NCBI GenBank assembly: GCA_015256945.1
Contig: JABZLB010000001.1
Coordinates: 62,001-126,000, forward strand
Origin: Prevotellaceae bacterium
GTDB taxonomy: Bacteria; Bacteroidota; Bacteroidia; Bacteroidales; Bacteroidaceae
DNA length: 64,000 nt
Direction of reading: 5' to 3'
The position numbers and the translations under genes were made by a program. Shown one piece after another: positions 18,306-27,985 of this stretch. The notes beneath the pieces are model-generated. The model had not been told where the DNA came from, searched no databases, and saw only the letters and a program-made list of their open reading frames with translations. Each line of letters starts with the position of its first letter. The stretch's first letter is position 1.

Positions 18306-18482
18306 TTAAAAGTAAAAAATTAAAAAAGTAAAAGAGTAAAAAAGGGGGGCGTTAAAAGTAAAAAATTAAAGAATTAAAGAATTAAAGGGCTGCGATGAAA
18401 AGTAAAAAATTAAAAAAGTAAAAAAGTAAAATGATGTGTTTAGATGTAATGGATTAATGAATTAAAGAATTAAAAAATGGGA
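18306..18482. repeat. AT-rich GTAAAAA repeat tract upstream of GH43
   Basis: A-rich on the plus strand: GTAAAAAATTAAAAAAGT modules with spacers GGGGGGCG and GGGCTGCGATG. Its last 65 bases (18416-18481) are the inverted partner of 15602-15667. In GH43 orientation the tract lies directly before the start codon and is T-rich. Confidence 0.75.
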
Positions 18483-18783
18483 GTATAATTGAAGACGTAA
18501 AAATGGGAATAGATGAAGAAGCAAAGCGTTGTGCCCAGGAGTCGGGCATTAAAAATGCTGTACATGGTTACGGAACCGGCCGGGATGTTTACCACTCTCT
18601 TCTTGCTTTTACCTTTGAAAAATAGTATGAGGAGATAAGTCGGCTAATACAATTACTTGCTAATCAGAGAGACGGTGTCCAGGTACGGAAAGATCAATGC
18701 CCAAACCTCTTGTCTCGTCTCGGTCAACGTCGTCCCCGAATCGGCCGCTTACCTCCTCTACTTGGTTTGCTAACTCTTGTGTT
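18483..18783. other. Gap between SusD and the GH43 repeat tract
   Basis: About 300 bases without a convincing gene or promoter element. If GH43 is transcribed from the SusC promoter the message must cross this segment and the A/T tract. Confidence 0.4.
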
Positions 18784-20628
18784 TTATTGCCATCCTTCGT
18801 TTTGCACAAGGTTAGGATTTCGTTCTATTTCTTCTTGCGGAACAGGCCAACGCTGCATGTAATCGCCCAAGAAATTGAGGGTATAACGCTTGGTTCCCCA
18901 AATTTCGGTCATACCGTTAGCGCCGTTCAGATCGGTAGATGTAGCGGTAGCGCGGTTGGTTCCAAACTTCTTGTCGAGCCATGTACCCCAACGAAGCTCC
19001 TTGTAATACATGGCATTCTCGCCACAAAGTTCCCATCCGTACTCGTTACGTATACGCTGACGCATGTTGTCCTGCCCGGTAACGGTGGTATACGAGTTTG
19101 AATTGAGCAGTGCAAGGCCCGGTATTCGTCCGCGCACCATGTTGACATAGGTAACGGCTTCGTTTGTTTTTCCCTGCTCGTTCAGTGCTTCGGCCAGGCA
19201 CAGGAGCACGTCGGCATAGCGTATTACGGGAATATCGATGTCGCTATCCCACATGGTACGGCTCTCGCGTCCCTCGATAACGAACTTGCGCCACAGGTAA
19301 TAGTAGCGGTCGTTTGTATCGGTTCGCAGGTCGAAAGGCTCGTCAGTATCGGCACCTATGTACGGCCATCGCAGGGTATAGGTATGGTTTTCGGCTGTAC
19401 AACCGCCCACATAGGTTGAATAGGGCGTAATAAAGTTCATGCCCATACGCGGGTCGCGGCCGTCGTACACGCGGCGAATGCGTGCCTCGTTGCCCGTTTT
19501 GTCATACTTTGTCATATCCGAACCATACGCCTTCATTTGCTTGTAGCCCTTTCTCAGCTTCGATGCCATCGGGCCTGAAGCGTTGGGAGCCAGCCCGTCG
19601 CGAAGGTAATAAACCGAACGTTCCACCGGTGTCATGGCTGAATAGCCGGGTATCACATCGTCGATATTGAAAGGCTTGCCGTCGGCCCACTCGTAAGAAT
19701 CGACAAATTTTGGATTCGGAATGAAGTTGTTCCATGCGAAATCGACGGTATTTCTGTTGCCGAAGGCCTGGCTGAAATCGTTGCCTTTGCCCGGGTCGTC
19801 GGTATACTGATACTGGAAAATATACTCGTCGTTGCGCTCGTTGGCCTTTTTGAACATCGACTTGTAATCGTGGAACAGGCTGTATCCCATTGTAGTGATG
19901 GCCTTAAAATCGGCTTCTGCCCTGGCCCATTCTTTCTTCCAGAGATACACTTGTCCGCGTAAGTAGAGGGCAGCAGCCTTGGTTACACGTCCGTAATTGG
20001 CGTCGCCCGTACCATATTTTTCAGGAAGGGCCGGCTCGTCAATGGCTTCTGTACAGTCTTTTATAATCTGTTCCCAAACCTCTTCTTCGGTAGAGCGAGC
20101 CTTTGTAGCCTTTCCATATTCAACGGGTTCGGTGTAAATGGGTACTCCCCGCCACACACAGTTGGCACGATAATAGGCCCATGCACGCAGGAATTTGCAC
20201 TCGGCGATGTCGCGTGCTTTCTCTTCTTCCGGCATATCAGGCACTTGAGCGAGATTCACGATGACGTTGCTTGTGCGGTAAATCTCCTCATAGAACAGCT
20301 TCCACCAGTAAGAAAATATACCCGATGACGCCGTAGGGGCGCCGCCTACCATGGCTCCATCGCCCGACACCCAGTTGGCGTCGAGGTCGCATTGTTCTGT
20401 ATACACGTCGAGCGTAAGCTTTCCCCACTGGTCGGTATACTCGTAATAGAAGCGTTCGTACGCTCCGTTTACCACACTGTTGGCCATGTTTCGCGTGGTC
20501 CATACGTTGCTCGTGCTCACGCGGTTCGTCGGCTTGGTATCGAGAAAATCGGCTGAACAGCCCGATATTGTAAGCCCGGCCACAGCCAACGACAACGTGG
20601 GGAGCATATTTTTTATATGTAATTTCAT
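18784..20628 (-). CDS. SusD/RagB-family glycan-binding lipoprotein
   Basis: This 614-residue SusD homologue carries the lipobox ISGC in LAVAGLTISGCSADFLDTKP. Conserved segments include NVWTTRNMANSVVNGAYE, ECKFLRAWAYYRANCVWRGVPIYTEP and VIRYADVLLCLAEALNEQGKTNEA, the TPR-like helices that contact SusC. It ends in NPNLVQNEGWQ, the usual SusD tail. It follows its SusC by 20 bases and is upstream of GH43, so arabinose-containing glycan is the likely ligand. Confidence 0.96.
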   Translation of the reverse strand: MKLHIKNMLPTLSLAVAGLTISGCSADFLDTKPTNRVSTSNVWTTRNMANSVVNGAYERFYYEYTDQWGKLTLDVYTEQCDLDANWVSGDGAMVGGAPTASSGIFSYWWKLFYEEIYRTSNVIVNLAQVPDMPEEEKARDIAECKFLRAWAYYRANCVWRGVPIYTEPVEYGKATKARSTEEEVWEQIIKDCTEAIDEPALPEKYGTGDANYGRVTKAAALYLRGQVYLWKKEWARAEADFKAITTMGYSLFHDYKSMFKKANERNDEYIFQYQYTDDPGKGNDFSQAFGNRNTVDFAWNNFIPNPKFVDSYEWADGKPFNIDDVIPGYSAMTPVERSVYYLRDGLAPNASGPMASKLRKGYKQMKAYGSDMTKYDKTGNEARIRRVYDGRDPRMGMNFITPYSTYVGGCTAENHTYTLRWPYIGADTDEPFDLRTDTNDRYYYLWRKFVIEGRESRTMWDSDIDIPVIRYADVLLCLAEALNEQGKTNEAVTYVNMVRGRIPGLALLNSNSYTTVTGQDNMRQRIRNEYGWELCGENAMYYKELRWGTWLDKKFGTNRATATSTDLNGANGMTEIWGTKRYTLNFLGDYMQRWPVPQEEIERNPNLVQNEGWQ

Positions 20629-20648
20629 AAGTTTTACGGTCTGAGGTT

Positions 20649-23600
20649 TTAGAAAGAAACGTTTACACCAAATGAGAACTGGCGCATAGTGGTGTAGCCT
20701 GCCCCTGCACGCATCTCAGGATCCAGACCCGGGAACGACGTGATTGTGAGCAAATTCTCACCCGAGAAGTACACGCGGATACTCTGTGCATACAATGTTT
20801 TCGAGATGAACTGGGGGAAAGTGTAGCCCAATGTAAGGTTACGCAGCTTGATAAAATCGCAGTTATAGAGCCTCAGCGTGTTGGCATACTGGTCGGTCTG
20901 GCCCGGATTGGTGAGCGCAAGACGCGGGTTCTTCGATGTAAGATTGGTGCGGGGGTCGGACGGATTAGCCGGATCGTAGAAGTAATGGTCGTATGCAACC
21001 TTCTTCGGTATTTGCAAACCGTACACTACGTCGGACGAGTTCTGTCCTACTTCGCGCCAGTAAGTGCTGAAGCCTGTTGCGCCACCCCAGTTCATTGAAA
21101 AGTCGATGCCCTTCCATTCAGCGTGTGCCTGAATACCGAAATTGAACTTGGGTACACTGGAACGGCCCACGAACTGTTCATCGTAATTGCCGCCATATAC
21201 GCCGTCGCCGTTGGCATCTTCCAGAATATAGTCGCCATACCATATACCGTTTTTGGCAATAGTTTGCTTGGGCATGAACTTATAGCCTGCCGCTACCATC
21301 GCGCGCAGCCACTTCATATCCTCTTCTGTACGAATCATTCCGTCGCGAGGACCACCTGCCTTGTTCACGGTGCCGTCCTCATTAAAGTATATTCCGCTTC
21401 CCTGATAAGGCTTTCTGAGGTAGAATTCATTCATTTGATGTCCTTCGACTATGCGCTGCAGACTGCCCGACGACACCTCACCGAGGTTCGAATAATATTT
21501 ATTTGGATCGGGGTCCTTGGGGTTGGCTCCCCATCCGTGTATCCATGCGCCCTTGTATTTCTCCACACGATTGGTGTTCCATGTGCCGTTAACGGCCACG
21601 CCGTACGTCACGTCGCCGATGCGATCGTCCCAGCGGAGCGTCATTTCAAAACCCTTGTTGCTTACCTCTGCAAGGTTTTGCAGGGGCGAAACCTTATCTC
21701 CATAGGTAAGGGCTATTGAAGGACTGTACAGAATTCCCGTCGTACGCCTGTTGTAATAATCGAGCACACCGCTCAGGCGATTGTTCAAAACACTGAAGTC
21801 GAGGCCAACATTCAGGGTCTTTGTTGTTTCCCATGTAATGTCGATATTGGGCAGCTGGCGCAGATAGAAGCGTGGAACCTTCTTGCCTCCCATAATGGCA
21901 AAGCCCGTCTCATACCAGGATTGGAACGCGTAATCGTCAACAGCCGAGTTACCCAGCTTGCCATACGATGCGCGCAATTTGAGGTTATCGAACACCTTGA
22001 GGAACGAGTTCTTCGCGAATTTCTCCTCTGAAACGCGCCAGCCTGCCGAAGCAGAGGGGAAGAAGCCCCACCTGCTTTTGGGAGCAAAACGCGACGAACC
22101 GTCGTAACGGAAATCGAGTTCCAGGAGATATTTCGAATCGAAGGCGTAGTTCAAACGGCCGAACCATGAACGGAAACGGCTCTCATGGTCGTCACCTTTA
22201 ATATAATCCATGTTGGTAACAGTTGACATATCGGTGATGGTAGGGTCGATAACGCCATACTTGTTCGTATCAATATATGTGCCATAGAACAAGCCTTCCT
22301 CGAAACCTGCCAGCGCACTTACGTCGTGTACCTTAGCAAAGGTGTGGGCCCAGTTCAGGGTATTGGTCCACTTCCAGTTGTAATGGTGGTTATTATAAAT
22401 GTAAACGTGAATCTGGTCGTTTGATGCAGCAGGCGTCACTACCTGCTTCCTGCTGAAGCTGTACAGCGCGTTTGCGCTGCCGCTGTACTTGTCGCGACGC
22501 ATATAATAATCGTATCCGAAAACGGTTTTGAACGTAAAGTCGTTCAGGAACTTCACCTGTCCGAACACCGTTGTATAAAGCTGGCTGTGCTTGTAGTAGG
22601 CATCGCCGTTGCCGTTCAGGATAAGCAGCGGGTTGTTGACGGCGCCGTCTTCGGCCGACGATTCCACACCGCCGTAATGACCGTCGTAATAAGGATACAC
22701 GCCTGGCACCGATTTCAGGAACGCCCACGCCGTAAGGTTACCCACATCGTTGCGCTGCTGGTCGGTATGATAGCCCCACATGTGTGCGCCTATCTGCAGG
22801 AATTTGGTTACATCCGACACTAAATTAAGGTTTACAAAATACTTCTTTACGCCCGACCGCACAATCATTCCCGGGTTGTCCAGGTAGGTAAGCCCGAGGT
22901 TATAGCGCGTACGGCTTTCGCTTCCCAGCAGCGAGAGCGAATGTTCCTGCATAACCTTTGTCTTGTATATGGCGTCATACCAGTCGGTATTGGGGTAAGC
23001 CACGTAATTAGGATAGCCGCTTGCCGCAATGCCATTGGGGTCAGCCTCGGCGTCGCGCCATTGTTTGATGATGTCGTCACTGAATGTTATGCCCGAGCCT
23101 ACGTTGGTACCGGCCTCATTTACCCGTTCCATGTAGTCGGCATAATTATCCATGAAGCGCACCAGACGCGATGGGGTGTTGATTGAAAAACGTCCCGAAT
23201 AGTTCACCGTTACCTTGCCGGCCTGTCCTGTTTTTGTCGTTACCAGGATAACACCGTTGGCTCCGCGGTTACCGTAGATGGCGCACGAAGCGGCATCTTT
23301 CAGAATAGAGATGCTCTCAATATCGTTGGGATTCACCGACGAGAGGTCCATCTCCATACCGTCTACCAGCACCAGCGGCGACGCATTGTTCAGCGTTCCT
23401 ATACCGCGTATATTGATACCGAAGCCCTCCGAGTTCGGACGGCCCGAACTTTGCAGCACCTGAACACCGGCGGCCATGCCGGCAAGGGCCTGCGATGCCG
23501 TTGTTACGGGACGCGACGACTGACGGGTAAAGTCGACCGAACTGACGGCACCCGTGAGGTTTACCTTCTTCTGCGTGCCGTAACCAACCACTACAACCTC

Positions 23601-24167
23601 GTTCAAAAGCTTGTTGTCGTCGTCCATCTTCACGCTTACGCCCGTAGTTTTGCTGCCCAGCCTTACCGTCGAGGGGGTGAAACCCAGACTGGTAAACACC
23701 AGTTCGTCGCCCTGCCGGGCCTGAATGGTCCATTTGCCATCGGCGTCGGCCACGGCTCCCTGCCCTGTACCTTTAACCTTTATAACGGCTCCTGCCACCG
23801 GTTCTCCGGCGGCATCGGTAACGCGTCCGCTAAAGGTTTGCCCGGCAGTCTTGCGCTGTTGCTGTGCCATGGCGCCGCGCATGCGCGGCTCTACAATAAT
23901 TTTGTTTCCCGCAACGGTATACGAAACATCCTGCCCGTCGAGTATTTGCTCGACAGCCTGTTGCAGTGTGCTCGCGTCAACGTGTACGCGATGCGACATG
24001 TTTAGTACGCCACCGTGGCAGATGAGCGAGTAACCCTCGCTTTGCAGCTGCTCAACAGCCTGCCCCACCGTTGCCGACTGCAGGTTCATCGACAACTGCT
24101 GCGCTCCCGCAAATGAACAGAAGCACAAGGCCGAAAGGGCCGTTGTAAAAAGTCGTTTTGATGCCAT
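20649..24167 (-). CDS. SusC-family TonB-dependent transporter with STN domain
   Basis: This 1172-residue transporter has a signal peptide, then an STN (secretin/TonB short N-terminal) domain at about residues 22-93 (LSMNLQSATVGQAVEQLQSEGYSL...GNKIIVEP), a CarboxypepD_reg-like domain (about 113-190), the plug with LNEVVVVGYGTQKKVNLTGAV and NPNDIESISILKDAASCAIYG, and a barrel ending in FGVNVSF. STN domains normally signal to a FecR-type anti-sigma factor paired with an ECF sigma factor. No such gene is in this window, so the partner must be elsewhere or the domain is idle. It forms an operon with the SusD 20 bases downstream. Confidence 0.97.
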   Translation of the reverse strand: MASKRLFTTALSALCFCSFAGAQQLSMNLQSATVGQAVEQLQSEGYSLICHGGVLNMSHRVHVDASTLQQAVEQILDGQDVSYTVAGNKIIVEPRMRGAMAQQQRKTAGQTFSGRVTDAAGEPVAGAVIKVKGTGQGAVADADGKWTIQARQGDELVFTSLGFTPSTVRLGSKTTGVSVKMDDDNKLLNEVVVVGYGTQKKVNLTGAVSSVDFTRQSSRPVTTASQALAGMAAGVQVLQSSGRPNSEGFGINIRGIGTLNNASPLVLVDGMEMDLSSVNPNDIESISILKDAASCAIYGNRGANGVILVTTKTGQAGKVTVNYSGRFSINTPSRLVRFMDNYADYMERVNEAGTNVGSGITFSDDIIKQWRDAEADPNGIAASGYPNYVAYPNTDWYDAIYKTKVMQEHSLSLLGSESRTRYNLGLTYLDNPGMIVRSGVKKYFVNLNLVSDVTKFLQIGAHMWGYHTDQQRNDVGNLTAWAFLKSVPGVYPYYDGHYGGVESSAEDGAVNNPLLILNGNGDAYYKHSQLYTTVFGQVKFLNDFTFKTVFGYDYYMRRDKYSGSANALYSFSRKQVVTPAASNDQIHVYIYNNHHYNWKWTNTLNWAHTFAKVHDVSALAGFEEGLFYGTYIDTNKYGVIDPTITDMSTVTNMDYIKGDDHESRFRSWFGRLNYAFDSKYLLELDFRYDGSSRFAPKSRWGFFPSASAGWRVSEEKFAKNSFLKVFDNLKLRASYGKLGNSAVDDYAFQSWYETGFAIMGGKKVPRFYLRQLPNIDITWETTKTLNVGLDFSVLNNRLSGVLDYYNRRTTGILYSPSIALTYGDKVSPLQNLAEVSNKGFEMTLRWDDRIGDVTYGVAVNGTWNTNRVEKYKGAWIHGWGANPKDPDPNKYYSNLGEVSSGSLQRIVEGHQMNEFYLRKPYQGSGIYFNEDGTVNKAGGPRDGMIRTEEDMKWLRAMVAAGYKFMPKQTIAKNGIWYGDYILEDANGDGVYGGNYDEQFVGRSSVPKFNFGIQAHAEWKGIDFSMNWGGATGFSTYWREVGQNSSDVVYGLQIPKKVAYDHYFYDPANPSDPRTNLTSKNPRLALTNPGQTDQYANTLRLYNCDFIKLRNLTLGYTFPQFISKTLYAQSIRVYFSGENLLTITSFPGLDPEMRAGAGYTTMRQFSFGVNVSF

Positions 24168-24962
24168 AAGTTAAGATAGATGTATAGAATGTTAACAGAT
24201 AGTGCTGTGCTGAAGACGTTCCCGAACCCGTATGCCGTGACCGTTTTACCGGTGGTTTCCCGCTGCGACGTACGCTTTGCGCTTCGCTTCCGGCGGTTTC
24301 AGGTTTGCATGATGCCGCTGCTGCGCCGTGCTTCGCAGGTTTTCGGTAACCGTTGCAAGGGGGCTGCCGTCGTTGTTCCTGTTGTTGCCCCGGCAATCGG
24401 AGGCAGCAGGGTGGTTAAGGCATTGTTTTGTCATATCAGTTTTTAGCAGTCAGGGAAAGCAGTTTATGGCGCCGGGCATTGTCTGTAACGCTGTGGCGGA
24501 TACCCCTCTCCCCTTTTTCCGGCGGTCCTCTGCCCTCATTCCTGTACGGCTGTAAGGGGGTAAAACCTGCCGGCAGAAAAACAAGCAGCCGCCCGTCATG
24601 CCATTGTCATGCAGACCATCTGCCGTCTTTCACCCCACAAAAATATATAATCGGCAGGGTTTGCGCAAGTTTTTGCACAACTTTCTTATAAAAAAGTGAA
24701 AAACGGGAGAAGAAAAGGGTCTGCACCAGCGGTGTGCAGGCCATAAGCGTGTTTTGGAAAGGGCGGGGGTAACCACGGCAAAGACCACCACCGCTGGCGC
24801 TTGTAGAGTGGAGAATACGATTGTCCTACGGTACGAAAAAAAAGAAATGCAGGTTGTATATCATTAAAAAGGTACGGGCAGAGGCCGGCCGTCCATAACC
24901 TGTTATCAGGATATTTTGAGAGGAGACGGGTACAAGAATACAGGGGACGGAGGGAAAAGGGC
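24168..24962. other. Upstream region of the second SusCD operon
   Basis: No credible gene. On the minus strand TATTTTTG (24645-24638) matches TAnnTTTG, with a weak CTTG-like -33. If used, the leader would be about 460 bases long. Open frames here lack coding character and overlap each other. Confidence 0.35.
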
Positions 24963-24966
24963 AGTG

Positions 24967-25110
24967 GTTCAGACCCCCAACCCCCTGACTCAGGGGGCAC
25001 GAACGCACGGACAAGAAACGGAAAGGGCAGCGGTTCAGACCCCCATCCCCCTAACTTAGGGGGTGCGGGCACGGGGATTCAGCCTCATATCCTCCTGGCT
25101 CAAGGGGCTT
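24967..25110. repeat. GTTC...GAAC hairpin repeats, copies 2 and 3
   Basis: Copy 24967-25004 (GTTCAGACCCCCAACCCC ... AGGGGGCACGAAC) and copy 25033-25070 (GTTCAGACCCCCATCCCC ... AGGGGGTGCGGGC) have a CCCCCTGACTCAGGGGG-type palindrome inside. A third partial copy at 25077-25110 starts ATTCAGCCTCATATCC. Confidence 0.75.
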
Positions 25111-25163
25111 TTGTACAGTGGAAAAGCCCTGCATGGGTAGAGCTTCAGGCAACAAACCTCATG

Positions 25164-25256
25164 GTGCGGCGGCCGTCAGCCACGCTGCCGACAACCGTCA
25201 CACGATGCGTACGGCGACCGTCAGCAGCACGCCCTACGACCGCCGCACAACCGGCT
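25164..25256. repeat. GC-rich CGGCCGTC hairpin element, copy B
   Basis: Segments GCGGCGGCCGTCAGC, GACAACCGTCACACG, GTACGGCGACCGTCAGCAG and TACGACCGCCGCAC repeat at roughly 35-base intervals, related to 15804-15900 and 48309-48390. Confidence 0.65.
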
Positions 25257-25683
25257 CTACACAACAACGGCAATGCCGTCAGGGGCTTAAGTCCGCACCA
25301 GAACGGCATTTTTGAATCAACAATACAGCAGGTTCTGCACCGCATGGCGACCCTTCGATCACAAAACCGTTCTGTGCTGCGATAAACCAGACAGCACCGT
25401 GCTGCGGCAGAAACTGCAGGTAACCTCGGCGCGCATCCCCTACTCTGTGTCTGTGTATATTGACAAACTGCTTCATTACCTTTCTTTAGGCCTGATGGTT
25501 ACACTCTGCATCAGGAACGAAGATGAACATGAATCAACAGCATATTTTCGTTTAAAATATGGTTTATTATCGTCGTCTTGTTCTCTATGCAAATAAAATC
25601 TATCGCCATGATATTTGCAAGAGAATACAAAAAAAGCTCTGGTCCATAATTTTATTTGCGTGCTCGCGTGCGCTTGTGCACGT
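25257..25683. other. Gap without a recognised gene
   Basis: Contains a 65-codon minus-strand open frame (25279-25476) with no family resemblance I recognise, and otherwise nothing I can name. Confidence 0.3.
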
Positions 25684-25721
25684 GTTCGAGCCCCATAAGT
25701 CAGGAGGATGGGGGTATGAAC
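25684..25721. repeat. GTTC...GAAC hairpin repeat, inverted copy
   Basis: GTTCGAGCCCCATAAGTC ... GATGGGGGTATGAAC is the reverse orientation of the copies at 24967 and 25033. Confidence 0.65.
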
Positions 25722-25882
25722 AGTAGTATTTCCATGGTATAATCAGTAGGCTCGTGACCAATGCTTTGTTTTATCGCTTTACATTTGCTGCGTTACGCCA
25801 GCCAGGTGTGGTGCCTGTGCTGACAGAATGTTCACTTAACAACACTATTTTAATATTTTACAGGTGTAGTTTTCATTATTCC

Positions 25883-25914
25883 TTTGTAATTACCAACAAA
25901 TGTCAATACCTTTG
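25883..25914 (+). promoter_or_regulatory. Predicted promoter of the gamma-class methyltransferase
   Basis: TTTG (25883-25886), 20 bases, then TACCTTTG (25907-25914): a full match to the Bacteroidota promoter. Transcription would start near 25921 and give a leader of about 210 bases before the methyltransferase, covering the small frame at 26043. Confidence 0.7.
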
Positions 25915-26042
25915 CAATTAAAAAACAAAAAAGAGGAACAAAAGAACCATCCTGTATAAGAATAGTCGTCATGATATTTCGTTGAAAATACTAAAAGGCA
26001 GGTTGTACTACCTGATATGATAATAACAACGATTTTGTGACA

Positions 26043-26132
26043 ATGTTCACATTCAACTTTGTCTGGTCTGTTATCCGCAAACAACGTGATTCTTTTGTTG
26101 AAGCAGCTATTTATGAACTAATGGAGGGGTGA
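26043..26132 (+). CDS. Possible 29-residue leader peptide
   Basis: A short frame (MFTFNFVWSVIRKQRDSFVE...ELMEG) ends in TGA whose final A is the first base of the methyltransferase ATG (TGATG). The methyltransferase GGAGG lies inside the frame. Such an overlap usually means translational coupling. It may be a leader that tunes methyltransferase expression. No family is recognised, and the frame could be chance. Confidence 0.4.
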   Translation: MFTFNFVWSVIRKQRDSFVEAAIYELMEG

Positions 26133-27985
26133 TGAAAGAAGCAATACTGAATAAACTTATAAGCAACTATTCTATTGATGAAATAGAAAAATGTATGGTC
26201 TACAATTTTCTACAAGCCAACAGAATAGATTATACCCACTCGCATTATATTTCAAATTACATTTCAGGCTTTGAAGCAAATCATGAATTGACAACCCGTA
26301 TCAGTGCCTTGAATCACAACAAATTAGAAGATATTGTTGCTGATATGGAACTACTGATACCACCGGAAGACAAGAAAATAAACGGGGCTTTTTTTACTCC
26401 ACAGTATATCGTTGATTATATTATTACGAATATTGCCCCACATAAAAGCTCAAAAATAATTGACCCGAGCTGTGGGAGTGGTGCTTTCTTATTAGGAATT
26501 ATAAGATATTACGTGAAGGAATTTCACAAAAGTGTCACTGATATAATAAAGGAAAACCTTTATGGAATTGATATTCTTGCATATAACACAAGGCGCTCCA
26601 GACTCCTTATTATGTTGTATGCACTCATGCAAGGGGAGATTATAGAGGAAGAAAACATCAAGGTTTACACTGCCGACAGCCTGAAATGTGAATGGCCCAA
26701 TAAGTTTGATGCCGTTATAGGTAACCCTCCATACGTAAAATTTCAGGATTTAAATAACTTAACAAGAAACTTCCTGACAGCATCGTATCAAACAACCAGG
26801 ACTGGTACTTACAACCTGTACTTTGCTTTTTTTGAATTAGGACTGAAGCTTTTAAATGACAATGGACGGCTGGGATATATCACACCCAATAATTATTTTA
26901 CCTCACTTTCGGCCGAACCTTTAAGAGTTTTCTTTGAAAATAATAAGTCTGTTTATAAGATTGTCGACTTTGATTCAACAAAAATATTTGATGTACAAAC
27001 ATATACGGCAATAAGTTTTCTTGATAAGAAAAATAACAAATGTATACAATATGCCAGAATTGAACGTGGAGAAACACCTGACAAGTTCTTAACAAATATT
27101 ACATTCACGCCTAATTCCTATACCGACTTAAATAGAAAGAAGTGGCGGTTATTGTGTGGCGATGAAAGAAAAAATATTAATATAATAGAGAATTGTGGCA
27201 TAGCTCTTGGTAGTTTGATGAATATTTGTGTTGGAATTGCAACTCTCAAAGATGACGTTTATTTTATAGACCCTTTTAAAGAAGATGATAAATACTATTA
27301 CATTAAAAAGAAAACTGGTAACTTTAAAATAGAGAAGACCATAACAAAACCCCTCATCAAAGTGTCGGATATGAAGGTTTCATCAGACATAGAGGAAAAT
27401 AAGCGAAGAATTATTTTCCCATATCAAAAAATAAAAGGGAAAGTTACGGTTCTTAGTGAAGAAATATTGAGAACTGGTTTCCCGTGTTGTTATGAATACC
27501 TCTTGTCGGTCAAAGGCCTTCTTAAAGAAAGAGGCAAAGGGAAACAACCGTTTTCTCCTTTTTACATATATGGCAGAACACAAGGTTTAAATCGTTCCGG
27601 AGCCCGGATATACACTCCTACTTTCAGCTTAAAACCGCGCTTTCTCTTCGACAATCAAGAAGAGAACTTATTTACAAACGGATATGGGATGTATTTCAAA
27701 AGAGAGAGTTTGTTCTCAAATCCAGTCGCACGGATTGAGAATGTAGACGTTCTTCTTAAGATTATTAATTCGTGCGTAATGGATTATTACATCCAAAAAA
27801 CAAGTGTTTCAATAGATGGAGGGTATCCCTGTTACCAGAAAAACTTTATTGAAAGGTTCACAATCCCACAAATAACAGACAAACAAATATCTGAATTAAG
27901 GTGTATGAGCAATGCTGATGACATCAATAAATATGTTTGTTCTCTGTATCATATAAATCTTCCTGCTCCAAAACGGGTTTCATAA
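26132..27985 (+). CDS. Gamma-class adenine-N6 DNA methyltransferase (Eco57I/TaqI type)
   Basis: This 617-residue methyltransferase has INGAFFTPQYIVDYI (motif X region), AdoMet motif I IDPSCGSGAFLLG (about 110) and catalytic NPPYVKFQ (about 198), the gamma-class order. A long C-terminal half (about 350-600) should hold the target-recognition domain. I choose ATG at 26132, not GTG at 26129, because GGAGG at 26123-26127 is then better placed. DNA is clearly more AT-rich than the SusC region, suggesting import. Its 3' end overlaps the convergent gene 27949-28785 by 37 bases, which is the likely nuclease. Recognition sequence unknown. Confidence 0.92.
   Translation: MKEAILNKLISNYSIDEIEKCMVYNFLQANRIDYTHSHYISNYISGFEANHELTTRISALNHNKLEDIVADMELLIPPEDKKINGAFFTPQYIVDYIITNIAPHKSSKIIDPSCGSGAFLLGIIRYYVKEFHKSVTDIIKENLYGIDILAYNTRRSRLLIMLYALMQGEIIEEENIKVYTADSLKCEWPNKFDAVIGNPPYVKFQDLNNLTRNFLTASYQTTRTGTYNLYFAFFELGLKLLNDNGRLGYITPNNYFTSLSAEPLRVFFENNKSVYKIVDFDSTKIFDVQTYTAISFLDKKNNKCIQYARIERGETPDKFLTNITFTPNSYTDLNRKKWRLLCGDERKNINIIENCGIALGSLMNICVGIATLKDDVYFIDPFKEDDKYYYIKKKTGNFKIEKTITKPLIKVSDMKVSSDIEENKRRIIFPYQKIKGKVTVLSEEILRTGFPCCYEYLLSVKGLLKERGKGKQPFSPFYIYGRTQGLNRSGARIYTPTFSLKPRFLFDNQEENLFTNGYGMYFKRESLFSNPVARIENVDVLLKIINSCVMDYYIQKTSVSIDGGYPCYQKNFIERFTIPQITDKQISELRCMSNADDINKYVCSLYHINLPAPKRVS

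Noticed and set aside
25279..25476. 65-codon minus-strand frame in the repeat-rich gap
   Set aside because: Partly protein-like but no family, promoter or conservation that I can see, and it overlaps no known module.
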